Of a stretch of DNA of 64,000 bases, positions 57,219 to 64,000 are shown piece after piece. Numbering within the stretch: position 1 is the first letter of the stretch; the number at the start of each line of letters is the position of its first letter. The position numbers and the translations under genes are program-made. Under the pieces are notes generated by a model. That model did not search any database and was not told the origin of the DNA. It was given only the letters and a program-made list of their open reading frames with translations. Origin of the DNA: Tessaracoccus sp. (GTDB lineage Bacteria; Actinomycetota; Actinomycetes; Propionibacteriales; Propionibacteriaceae); NCBI RefSeq assembly GCF_016714275.1, contig NZ_JADJNP010000001.1:992001-1056000 (forward strand), read 5' to 3'.

Positions 57219-58490
57219 CTATCGCTGCTGTGCGTCTCCCGTCGCAGCATCTTCGTGCCGGGCGTCGCGCAGCGGCGAGAACACGATGACGAGCGCAGCG
57301 ACGACGAAGACGCCCGCGCCGATGCCGATCGTCAGCTGGTAGCCGAGAAGGGTCATGAGCAGGCCGGCCAGCAGTGCGCCGAAGAAGAACACAACACGGT
57401 TCACGGTGCGAATTGTCAAGTTCATTCGTCCCTGGATGCCGTCTGGCGCGACCGACTGACGGTAGGAGATGTCGTTGGTGTCTTCGATGCCCATCGCGAG
57501 GCAGTAGAGGAACTGCGCGGCCGCGACGACAACCAGGACGACGGCGATGCCGCTGCCGGCACTGAGCGGAGCCAGAGCGAGCATGAGCCACGGGACGACG
57601 ACCAAGGCACGGCCGAGCAGGATCGCCCGGCCGGCGCCTAGCCGGGAGCCGACGCGGGGTGCGGTCATCGCTCCGAGGAAGCCGCCGACGCCCCCGACCG
57701 CGAGGGAGACACCGAACGCCCACGACGGAAGGGCCAGCTCGCGCAGGACGAAGACGGCGAACACGGTCGCGACGATGCTGTTGCCGAGGAACCAGACGTG
57801 CACCGAGAGCGCGAGGGGCCGCAGAGTCGGATGCTGGTACGTGTACCGCATGCCCCCGGCGATGTCGTGACCCACATGTCGACCGGCGGGCCGCGGCTCG
57901 GGCGCAGGCTCGTCGACATCGATGCGCGCCTGAAGAACAGCGGCGATCGTGGTGATGACCGCCTCGAACGCGAAGAGGACCGGCGCCCCGAGGACGTCGA
58001 ACAGCGCGCCGCCGAGCGCAGGCCCCGCGGTCTCGGCGACGGTCTGGCTCTGGCCGAGCCGCGCGTTCGCCGCCACGAGCGAGCCTCTGGGCACGATGCG
58101 CGGCAGCAGCGGCTGCGCCGCAGAGTCGGCGAACAGCGTGAGCACACCGAGCACCAGGACGACGATCGCCAAGGACCAGAAGTCGAGCGCGTCCAGAAGC
58201 AGCAGCACAGGGATCGAGGCGAGCGTTACCGCGCGCCCGATGGTGGTGAGCACCAGCGTGCGTTGGCGGCGCCACCGGTCCATCAACGCGCCGACGATCA
58301 GCCCGAGGAAGAGATACGGCACGACGCCGAGTGCGCTCAGCACGCTGATCTGCAGCGGGGTCGCGTTTACGACCGTGACGATGAGCACCTGAAACGCGAC
58401 CCCCGCGATCGCACCGCCGAAGGCCCGGATCGTCGTCGCGCTCCAGAAGTAGGCAAATGCCGGCTGGCGAAGGACGTCGCGCGAACTCAA
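57219..58490 (-). CDS. MFS transporter (MFS_3-like exporter)
   Basis: A 423-residue transporter with about 12 membrane segments. The N-terminal FAYFWSATTIRAFGGAIAG and the loop LIVGALMDRWRRQRTLVL (the MFS A motif in modified form) mark the enterobactin/macrolide exporter-like MFS_3 branch. The middle loop is long (PEPRPAGRHVGHDIAGGM). The start is TTG 58490, overlapping the stop of the small DUF4287 gene (TTGA), so translation is coupled. It follows directly the DinB-like gene. Substrate unknown. Confidence 0.85.
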   Translation of the reverse strand: MSSRDVLRQPAFAYFWSATTIRAFGGAIAGVAFQVLIVTVVNATPLQISVLSALGVVPYLFLGLIVGALMDRWRRQRTLVLTTIGRAVTLASIPVLLLLDALDFWSLAIVVLVLGVLTLFADSAAQPLLPRIVPRGSLVAANARLGQSQTVAETAGPALGGALFDVLGAPVLFAFEAVITTIAAVLQARIDVDEPAPEPRPAGRHVGHDIAGGMRYTYQHPTLRPLALSVHVWFLGNSIVATVFAVFVLRELALPSWAFGVSLAVGGVGGFLGAMTAPRVGSRLGAGRAILLGRALVVVPWLMLALAPLSAGSGIAVVLVVVAAAQFLYCLAMGIEDTNDISYRQSVAPDGIQGRMNLTIRTVNRVVFFFGALLAGLLMTLLGYQLTIGIGAGVFVVAALVIVFSPLRDARHEDAATGDAQQR

Positions 58491-58657
58491 CTGTGGCGCT
58501 CAGCTGGGCTTTGTCGTGATGCCGTCGAGCCAGCGCGGACGTCGCCTGCCGTAACGCCCGGTCCCTCGAAGCCGCGTTCCTTTGCCTGGTCGAGCAACTC
58601 ACGGGGTGTGAGGCCTGTCTTCTTCTCAATCGTGTCGAGGTAGGCCTGGAGTGACAT
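58487..58657 (-). CDS. DUF4287-like small protein, possibly truncated
   Basis: A 56-residue protein starting MSLQAYLDTIEKKTGLTPRE, the DUF4287 signature, followed by ELLDQAKERGF. Family members usually continue with a conserved WLKxDYGLGxGH segment, which is absent here; instead the last 20 residues are low-complexity. Thus the C-terminal half has been lost or frameshifted. The ribosome-binding site (AAGGAG, five-base spacer) is strong. Its stop overlaps the MFS start, so it may now serve mainly to couple translation. Confidence 0.65.
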   Translation of the reverse strand: MSLQAYLDTIEKKTGLTPRELLDQAKERGFEGPGVTAGDVRAGSTASRQSPAERHS

Positions 58658-58689
58658 GGTGGCTCCTTACGTCCGGTCGATCATGTCAC

Positions 58690-60540
58690 TCAGCGGGCGG
58701 GATCCGTATGCGCCCGGCGTTCCTGGACCGCTCGGTCGAGGTCTGCCATGCACAGGTCGCCGTGTACCGCTGCGCCGGTAGCGACACCGGCCGCCGCGGC
58801 CGCGACCACCATGGCCATCGGGTTGTTCGCATTGCCCGCCGCCCAGACGCCGGGGACGCTGGTCATCCCACGAGGATCGGCGGGTATCTGCTTCCCGAAG
58901 GGGAAGTCCTCCGCTACCCCACCGAGCGACTCGTACAACGCCGTGCGGGCGTTGAACCGAGGCACGACGACCACCGCGTCGACGTCGAAGACGCGGCCGT
59001 CCGCGGTCGCCACGCCCCGTACTTGTGAGCCGTCCATGACGAGGTGCTCGACTCTCGGACGGACGACAGCAACGTCCAGTGCCGCGAGCTGCTCTTGTTC
59101 GTCGACCGTCGGGTCGTGGGCGTCGTGGAGGAACACGGTCACCCGGTCGCTGAGTTGGCGAAACAGCACGGCTTGGTGGAGCGCCACGGCGTCGCGGGCG
59201 AGGATAGCGACGCGTTGATCGCGGACCTCCCAGCCGTGACAGAAGGGGCAGTGGAGTACAGATCGCCCCCATCCCTCGGCCACGCCGGGAATGCCGGGGA
59301 GATCGTCCTCAAGGCCAGACGCGAGGATGATCCTGCGCGCCTGCACCCGGTGCGCGCCGCTATCGACATCGACGGTGAAGCCGTCGATGCTGCCCGTGAT
59401 CGCGGTTGCGTGGCCGGGGACGATCCGCGCGCCGTACGACTCGGCTTCCGCCCGGCCCTTCGCGAGGAGCTCACGCGGCGGGATGCCTTCTTGCCCGAGC
59501 ACGTTGTGCGCGCCCTCGGCCGGAGCGTTGCGGGGCCGGCCCGCATCGACCACGACCACGGTGCGGCGCGAGCGCGCGAGAGCGATCGCAGCGGCAAGCC
59601 CCGCCGACCCGCCACCGACAACGGCCACGTCGGCCTCGAGGCTCTCGGACGGGACGGCCGCCGTGTCCGGCCCAGAAGCCGCGCGCACCGCTACCCATAG
59701 GCTCCGCGTGGAGGCGAGGGAGATGCTCGATCCTGCGACCGGGAGGGCTTCGGCCACGGCCTCGACGGCGGCGATGTCCTCCTCCGGGAGGTCATCTGCC
59801 GCGCGTTCTCGCAGCGCACCGAGCCGTAGTTGGAGGAACGCGGCACCGTCGGGCGTGCTGGCATCAACGGTGACGTCGTGCTCGGAGTGCGACGCCGACG
59901 TGAACCCTGCCTCTGCGAGCAGGCTGAGCCAGTCGATGCTCAGGTACTGAGCGGGCGCCGACAAGACCGGTGCGATGCGGTCGGCTAGTCCCTCCATTCC
60001 CGTGCCGAGGTCGGCCGGTGCAAGGCGAACCTCGCCACGCAGCTCCGTCAACACCAGGACGCCACCGGGGCGGAGCGCGGTGAAGACCTGCCGTAGCGCC
60101 CGTGCCGGATCATCGACGTGGTGCAGCGCCAAGGACGCCCAGACAAGGTCGACGCCCTGCGGAATCGCGGCCGGCCAGTCGTCGTCTAGATCAATGCAGT
60201 GCACGCCGACCCGGTCCTGAACCCCGGCAGCCTCAGCAGCTGCCCTCACCCGTTCGAGCAGGACGCTGGACAGGTCGAGCGCGTGCACCTCAGCAGTCGG
60301 GAAGCGCTCCGCGAGCATGACCGCGTCGGCCCCGACGCCCGATCCCAGGTCGACGATCTGGCGCAGTTCGTCATGGAGCGCCATGGCGACGGCGGCCAGA
60401 GCCGCTTCCCGCACCGGCGCGCTAAGCCGGGACTCGCGCTCAAGGATTTCAACGAAGGCCTCCGGGACGTCGCGCCAAGGGTCCTGATGGTGGCTACCGC
60501 CGACGTGAGGGGCGTTCTTGTGGTGGTGGGGATTCGTCAT
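58690..60540 (-). CDS. Fused SAM methyltransferase and thioredoxin-reductase-like flavoprotein
   Basis: A 616-residue bifunctional protein. A His-rich N-terminus (MTNPHHHKNAPHVGGSHH) precedes a class I SAM methyltransferase (VDLGSGVGADAVML near residue 65; VDLVWASLALHHVDDP; LRPGGVLVLTELRG). A linker then leads to an NAD(P)/FAD oxidoreductase (VAVVGGGSAGLAAAIALA near 325) with the thioredoxin-reductase-like CPFCHGWEVRD and a C-terminal GVWAAGNANNPMAMVV. The CxxC could be redox-active. ATG 60540 has no ribosome-binding site, suggesting a leaderless or short-leader transcript. It is divergent from the XRE-cupin regulator, a frequent neighbour of such flavoproteins. Substrate unknown. Confidence 0.85.
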   Translation of the reverse strand: MTNPHHHKNAPHVGGSHHQDPWRDVPEAFVEILERESRLSAPVREAALAAVAMALHDELRQIVDLGSGVGADAVMLAERFPTAEVHALDLSSVLLERVRAAAEAAGVQDRVGVHCIDLDDDWPAAIPQGVDLVWASLALHHVDDPARALRQVFTALRPGGVLVLTELRGEVRLAPADLGTGMEGLADRIAPVLSAPAQYLSIDWLSLLAEAGFTSASHSEHDVTVDASTPDGAAFLQLRLGALRERAADDLPEEDIAAVEAVAEALPVAGSSISLASTRSLWVAVRAASGPDTAAVPSESLEADVAVVGGGSAGLAAAIALARSRRTVVVVDAGRPRNAPAEGAHNVLGQEGIPPRELLAKGRAEAESYGARIVPGHATAITGSIDGFTVDVDSGAHRVQARRIILASGLEDDLPGIPGVAEGWGRSVLHCPFCHGWEVRDQRVAILARDAVALHQAVLFRQLSDRVTVFLHDAHDPTVDEQEQLAALDVAVVRPRVEHLVMDGSQVRGVATADGRVFDVDAVVVVPRFNARTALYESLGGVAEDFPFGKQIPADPRGMTSVPGVWAAGNANNPMAMVVAAAAAGVATGAAVHGDLCMADLDRAVQERRAHTDPAR

Positions 60541-60575
60541 GTCGATGAGGTTACCCGGCAATCCCGTATGGAGCA

Positions 60576-60599
60576 TAGACTCTTGCGTATGACGCAAGA
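60576..60599 (+). promoter_or_regulatory. -10 box and palindrome over the XRE gene start
   Basis: A perfect 8-bp-arm palindrome TCTTGCGT-ATG-ACGCAAGA (60581-60599) is centred on the start codon of the XRE gene. TAGACT (60576-60581) ends seven bases before the ATG, so the transcript is probably leaderless. The palindrome is the best operator candidate for autoregulation and for control of the divergent fusion gene. Confidence 0.65.
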
Positions 60600-61161
60600 A
60601 ATGGTGGAGACGGTCGTTCGACAACGGGTCCGCGGGCTCCGGCTCGCCCGAGGCTGGACCCTCGACACCCTCGCTGCTCGCTGCTACCTGTCCCCGTCGA
60701 CGCTGAGCCGCATCGAGACCGGGCACCAGCGCATCGCCCTCGAACAACTCGTCGCCATAGCCAAAGCTCTCGGCACCACACTCGATCAGCTCGTGGAACC
60801 AGAAGGCGACGACGACGTCGTCATCCGCCCTGAACCGGAGTCGATGGACGGCACCACCTTCTGGCTCCTGTCCAGAGAACGTGACCGCCGCGGCGTGACC
60901 ATCGCCAAAATGCGGATCGCGGAAGACCGCGACGCGGGCGAGCCGCGCGTGCATCCCGGCTACGAGTGGTTCACCGTGCTCAGCGGCACCATCAAGCTCC
61001 AGCTCGGGACTCGCACGATCCTGGTGCACCCCGGCCAAGCCGTCGAGTTCTCAACCATGACCCCGCATCGCATCGACGCCTACGGAGGAACGGCGGAACT
61101 CCTCACCATCTTCGACCACGACGGCGAACAGGCCCACCTCCCCGGCCACCGCCACCAGTGA
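60589..61161 (+). CDS. XRE-family regulator with cupin domain
   Basis: A 190-residue regulator. The N-terminal helix-turn-helix is in RGWTLDTLAARCYLSPSTLS and RIETGHQRIALEQLVAIAKA. The C-terminal cupin barrel has HPGYEWFTVLSGTIKLQLG and HPGQAVEFSTMTPHRIDAYGG, with histidines likely to hold a metal or ligand. The start is ATG 60589, lying within the palindrome. Regulators of this kind usually repress a neighbouring detoxification gene; here the divergent methyltransferase-flavoprotein fusion. Confidence 0.9.
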   Translation: MTQEMVETVVRQRVRGLRLARGWTLDTLAARCYLSPSTLSRIETGHQRIALEQLVAIAKALGTTLDQLVEPEGDDDVVIRPEPESMDGTTFWLLSRERDRRGVTIAKMRIAEDRDAGEPRVHPGYEWFTVLSGTIKLQLGTRTILVHPGQAVEFSTMTPHRIDAYGGTAELLTIFDHDGEQAHLPGHRHQ

Positions 61162-61566
61162 TCAGGCGCCGCGGGCGACGCGGCGCTGGGTGCGAGATCC
61201 GGGTCTTTGTCTGCGGTGTCTCGTTCCGTTCCCGCTTGTCGCTCGCGACGCTTCTCTGAGCGCCTGGCCGGACTAGACACCAAGCGCCGCGCGACCGGCG
61301 TCGGTCATGCGACCTGCGACTTCGAGTTCGGCGGCGATGCGCCGGTTGCGCTCTCGGCTGCGCTGTTGCCTTCGGCCTCGCTGCCCGACCTGGGCCATGA
61401 GGCAGGTCCCATCTCACGAGCGACAGCTTTAGTGCGGCGGCTCCCGTCGCTATGCCGACGCGTGCAGCCGCACTAACCCGAAAAGACGAAAGAACCGACG
61501 CATGCAGGCCGCAGTGATCCTGGAGGGCCGCGGTTCGGCCCAACACTCTCCGCATGGCCGGCATTT
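61162..61566. other. Intergenic stretch without a supported gene
   Basis: No convincing gene is present. A 41-residue minus-strand reading (61273-61398, MAQVGQRGRRQQRSRERN onward) has ordinary codon use but no ribosome-binding site or family. Longer readings on both strands are Arg/Pro-rich and look like GC-driven artefacts. The region separates the XRE gene from the mobile-looking right end. Confidence 0.4.
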
Positions 61567-61598
61567 GTATAACGAAAGCGTGATACTTCTGCCAGGCA
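61567..61598. repeat. Second copy of the AbiE operator/promoter element
   Basis: These 32 bases match 63514-63545 at 28 positions, including GTATAACGAAA, TGATACT and TGCCAGGCA. Read on the minus strand it keeps a TATACA -10 hexamer, as the abiEi promoter does, and points toward 61564 and below, where no abiE gene remains. It is probably the scar of a second, deleted operon or of element insertion. Confidence 0.7.
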
Positions 61599-61618
61599 GA
61601 CTGTGGTCAGGAACGGCA

Positions 61619-61651
61619 AGAGGCCCCGCCGATCGTGTCGGCGGGGCCTCT
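61619..61651. terminator. 14-bp GC-rich hairpin
   Basis: A perfect 14-bp stem (61619-61632 with 61638-61651) with a TCGTG loop. It lies between the duplicated AbiE-type element and the recombinase remnant, about 350 bases beyond the abiEii stop in the direction of its transcription. It could terminate that operon or belong to the remnant element. Confidence 0.55.
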
Positions 61652-61781
61652 CTGACAGGGGTGGCCCTCCGCAGAAGCCTCTCAAACCCCTCCACTCCAC
61701 TCAGATCACTCATCGCCCGTAGTCAACGCAAGACGCGCTCCCCCATCGCTCGCCCCGGACGACCCTCCCGACGCGATCAGC

Positions 61782-62059
61782 GCGGACCGGTCGCAACCAA
61801 AGCACTCAAATCTCAAACTCGTTTGAGCTACCCGCAGCGTCAGGAACTCCTCGACGCCTACGCATCCGGGATGCCCGTCCAGCAGATCGAGGAACGCTTC
61901 GAAGTCCACCGAACCACGATCACCAGGATCGCCTCCCGCAGCGGAGTGACCATGCGCAACCGGCCCTCGCCCGCGCCGAGGTCGCAACCAACCTCCCTAC
62001 TGGGAGTCGTCGAGCACCCCGATCCAGGCATTCACTTCGCCAACCGCGTCCTCGAGTGA
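61782..62059 (+). pseudogene. C-terminal remnant of a serine-recombinase-like HTH protein
   Basis: The reading ends with a resolvase-type helix-turn-helix: RLSYPQRQELLDAYASGMPV, then IEERFEVHRTTITRIASRSG, resembling the C-terminal DNA-binding domain of serine recombinases. The catalytic domain with its Ser is missing, and no start codon or ribosome-binding site precedes the HTH (the longer open frame to 61502 runs through the hairpin and operator element). Its end overlaps the convergent abiEii stop by 63 bases. It is either a remnant of a site-specific recombinase or a small stand-alone HTH protein. Confidence 0.5.
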
Positions 62060-62950
62060 CAACTCGACACCACCGGAGGCGGCCGCTCGGATGTAGTCGT
62101 CTTTCCAGTGAGCGTATGCGGCAAGGGTCGGCGGCCAGTTCCTTGTCGGTCGCCCAAGCTTGGCGGCCTCAACGGCCCTGGCCTCGAACACGGCGACAGC
62201 AGCCTCCCGCACCTCTGCCAGCGTCGGCATGCCGGTCGTAGCGATGAGGTCGCGGAGCAGGAGCAGGTCGACGACATCGCGGGCACGGTCGTTGATCGAT
62301 CCCGGTGGCTCGTGCGGGTCGGAGACGGCATGGAGCTTCTGCGCGATCTGGAACCGCATCGCGATCCCCACCAGCACGTCAGGATCGGGCAACCCGAAGC
62401 CTGCCAACGGAGGCGGCTCAATGAACTCTCGCGCCCGTCCAATACCGGCCTCGTCGGGTGAGACTTCGAACTGGATACGTCGCCACGTCACGCCTCGCAG
62501 GTTGAGGATGATGTCGAACCTGCGTGGCTTGACGAGCTTCGTCGGGACATCGATCACTTCGACTTCACCGCGGCGCAGCGTCAGCGGCCCCCACGGCTCA
62601 TCAAGCACCTCTTCAAGCACCGCGAAGAACGCATCCATGTCACCGCGGACCAGACCATCGACATCCTTGGTGGTGCGGGCTGTCACGTTGAGCCGGTGCT
62701 GAAGCAGAGTGCCGCCTTTGAGTAGGAACAACTGGCGTCCATCCTCATCCAGCGCACGCTGGACCGCGCCGAGGGCCACCGATGAAGCGATCAACCAGCC
62801 GAGCCGCCCGCCCTTGGCTTCATCACCGAGCTGACCTTCTGCTTGAGCGATCCAGGTGTTGAGGACCTTGGCCGAGACCGGCTCCTTCGTCTTCGGCTTC
62901 AACGTCCTCAGCAGCGCGGCCAACTTGGAGCCAACACGGTCATCGGGCAT
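61997..62950 (-). CDS. AbiEii-type nucleotidyltransferase toxin
   Basis: A 317-residue member of the AbiEii/MenA nucleotidyltransferase family, the toxin of type IV toxin-antitoxin systems, some of which block phage infection or modify tRNA. The catalytic GGT motif is in FLLKGGTLLQHRL near residue 75 and the metal-binding aspartates are in TTKDVDGLVRGDMD. The C-terminal lysine-bearing IAQKLHAVSDP and RARDVVDLLLLRDL are typical. ATG 62950 overlaps the antitoxin stop by 11 bases. An upstream extension of ten residues is open but overlaps abiEi further. It looks intact. Confidence 0.9.
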   Translation of the reverse strand: MPDDRVGSKLAALLRTLKPKTKEPVSAKVLNTWIAQAEGQLGDEAKGGRLGWLIASSVALGAVQRALDEDGRQLFLLKGGTLLQHRLNVTARTTKDVDGLVRGDMDAFFAVLEEVLDEPWGPLTLRRGEVEVIDVPTKLVKPRRFDIILNLRGVTWRRIQFEVSPDEAGIGRAREFIEPPPLAGFGLPDPDVLVGIAMRFQIAQKLHAVSDPHEPPGSINDRARDVVDLLLLRDLIATTGMPTLAEVREAAVAVFEARAVEAAKLGRPTRNWPPTLAAYAHWKDDYIRAAASGGVELSLEDAVGEVNAWIGVLDDSQ

Positions 62951-63506
62951 AGCGAGTCTCCAGCTCTTCCGCCAGAGCATCGCGCTCGGCCGTCTTTAGG
63001 TACCCCTGCGCATACCCGCGTTCGATCGCCTGCCGAATCAGATAGGTCGGTGTCCCATAGACGAGGCACTGCTCAATCGCCGTCACCGGGGTCACAGTCG
63101 GGATCTCCTGCCACCACCCGACCTGCTTGGGAGTGAGGTCCTGATAGTGGACGACGTAGCCCTCCCCGCTCGCACGACGGAACCGGCGGTCCTTGCCGAC
63201 GGTGACATGGATGCGGTTGGGATTGACGTCGCTGATGCCGTAAGCGTCGAGCGCCGTCTCGTGCGACAACACCGCCTCAGGCACCCGCGTCCAGAGCACC
63301 GCCAGCATGAGCTGGTCGAACTCGCCAACGGGATACTGCGGGAATCGGTAGACCCCATGCGCAGCGCGCTCCAACGTGCCCCGGTGCACCAACATCTGAA
63401 GCGCTTGCTTGCTGATCCCCGCATCAGCAGCTTGCTGAGCGGTCACGAAACCATGCTGCGCGTCCGCGGTCTCCCACAGTTCATCGCGCGCCAAGAGTCT
63501 CACCAT
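62940..63506 (-). CDS. AbiEi-type antitoxin and autorepressor
   Basis: A 188-residue AbiEi-family antitoxin. The N-terminal winged helix-turn-helix is in GFVTAQQAADAGISKQALQM and VHRGTLERAAHGVYRFPQYP. The C-terminal domain has LSHETALDAYGISDVNP and TAIEQCLVYGTPTYLIRQAI, both typical. In AbiE systems this protein represses its operon by binding inverted repeats in the promoter and neutralises the toxin without direct contact. Here an inverted repeat lies four bases before ATG 63506. It is first of the pair, with an 11-base overlap. Confidence 0.9.
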   Translation of the reverse strand: MVRLLARDELWETADAQHGFVTAQQAADAGISKQALQMLVHRGTLERAAHGVYRFPQYPVGEFDQLMLAVLWTRVPEAVLSHETALDAYGISDVNPNRIHVTVGKDRRFRRASGEGYVVHYQDLTPKQVGWWQEIPTVTPVTAIEQCLVYGTPTYLIRQAIERGYAQGYLKTAERDALAEELETRYAR

Positions 63507-63509
63507 GGC

Positions 63510-63545
63510 AATAGTATAACGAAATCATGATACTATTGCCAGGCA
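63510..63545 (-). promoter_or_regulatory. abiE promoter and inverted-repeat operator
   Basis: An 8-bp inverted repeat AATAGTAT-N12-ATACTATT spans 63510-63537. On the minus strand TATACT ends six bases before the ATG, so the mRNA is probably leaderless, and the operator covers the -10 box. The segment 63514-63545 is repeated at 61567-61598. Confidence 0.7.
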
Positions 63546-63755
63546 TTTCGCCCCGTCCGACGGGTACGGCACGAGCCTGCAAAGAAAGCCGGGAGTCCCA
63601 TCGGTTGCGCCGAGGGGGTTCCTGCCAGGTCCCTGCTTCCCTGCGACCGATCTAGCGTTCCGAGAGGGTCTATCGAGGGGCCCGACAAGAAGGGCGACGG
63701 TGCGCACCGGCCAGGTTCCATCAGGTTCTTGGGGAATCTAGATCACGGACGAGCT
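63546..63755. other. Intergenic stretch, nothing supported
   Basis: About 210 bases between the abiE promoter and the PIN-domain gene. Readings here are short and lack ribosome-binding sites. No hairpin with a strong stem was noticed. Confidence 0.4.
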
Positions 63756-64000
63756 TCACTCACGTTCAGCCACGGCCCGCGGCTTGAACGCCACCACGTT
63801 ACCAGCGTCATCGTCAGTGAACAGGTCCGGCTGGAGCGGCTGCCCCTCCCAGGGCAGAGCGTCAGCCTCGTTCAGCAGCTCGGTTCGGACTACCTGCACC
63901 CCCTCGACGACTGAGGGGAAGTCATCGTCGAGCGTGACCAGCCAGTCGCACCGGTTGAGCACGGCGGTTGCGAGGTGGACGGCGTCGGGGACCTTCATGC
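63756..64000 (-). CDS. PIN-domain (VapC-like) protein, 5' end outside window
   Basis: The last 80 or so codons of a protein whose start lies beyond the window. KVPDAVHLATAVLNRCDWLV matches the third motif region of PIN-domain ribonucleases (an Asp for Mg2+ in PDAVHLATA), followed by TLDDDFPSVV with further acidic residues. The C-terminal 40 residues are acidic and unusual for VapC. A toxin of a VapBC pair is likely; its antitoxin would be off-window. Confidence 0.6.
   Translation of the reverse strand, partial: MKVPDAVHLATAVLNRCDWLVTLDDDFPSVVEGVQVVRTELLNEADALPWEGQPLQPDLFTDDDAGNVVAFKPRAVAERE

Noticed and set aside
61273..61398. 41-residue minus-strand reading
   Set aside because: Plausible codon use but no ribosome-binding site, promoter or recognised family.

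Overview
The window is high-GC DNA from an actinobacterium. Supporting marks are an mtrA-mtrB-lpqB operon, an AdnAB-type resection nuclease, Ku plus a stand-alone LigD-type polymerase, and small actinobacterial families (DUF3107, DUF2505, DUF6459). A Propionibacteriales (Tessaracoccus-like) origin is my inference from gene content and was not tested by any search.

Layout. 1-6.2 kb: adnA and a window-truncated adnB on the minus strand. 6.2-9.8 kb: plus-strand PolDom primase-polymerase, PP2C phosphatase, DUF3107 protein and a DEAD-box helicase that probably starts at CTG. 9.9-11.2 kb: trpS and a small unknown. 11.3-15 kb: a GntR/FCD regulator with a clear promoter and operator, a BCCT transporter and an enolase-superfamily enzyme. 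15.6-18.5 kb: an FAD/Fe-S D-lactate dehydrogenase. 18.5-22.1 kb: a gluconate module (gntK, gntP, short 6-phosphogluconate dehydrogenase, divergent GntR). 22.9-30.6 kb: a complete oligosaccharide operon (binding protein, two permeases, YesMN-type two-component pair, GH42 beta-galactosidase). 30.7-35.5 kb: PHP phosphoesterase, DUF2505, Ku, a cupredoxin-like lipoprotein with a polytopic membrane partner, and DUF6459. 35.5-44.5 kb: housekeeping (secA, hpf, comF, lpqB-mtrB-mtrA, yqgE).

From about 44.6 kb the window becomes accessory. A Pnkp-Hen1 RNA-repair operon stands head-to-head with a STAND NTPase-TPR gene broken by five single-base frameshifts. Next come an effector-binding-domain gene beside a decayed tetR tail, and a TetR repressor with twin operators controlling a rifampin-phosphotransferase-like enzyme and a coupled APH-fold kinase. 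Then follow a siderophore-interacting protein, a DinB-like protein, an MFS exporter coupled to a DUF4287 gene, and a methyltransferase-thioredoxin-reductase-like fusion opposite an XRE-cupin regulator. The right end holds a recombinase remnant, an AbiEi/AbiEii type IV toxin-antitoxin pair and the edge of a PIN-domain gene.

How the genes work together. AdnAB (recombinational resection) and Ku plus PolDom (end joining) cover both routes of double-strand break repair, although no ligase is in view. MtrAB-LpqB, SecA, Hpf and TrpRS form the conserved core. The sugar and gluconate operons are self-contained, each with its own regulator. The strongest candidates for unusual biology are the Hen1-Pnkp plus STAND/TPR locus, the TetR-Rph-APH module, the methyltransferase-flavoprotein fusion, and the AbiE operator with a second copy 1.9 kb away. 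No rRNA, tRNA, CRISPR array or intact insertion sequence was seen.
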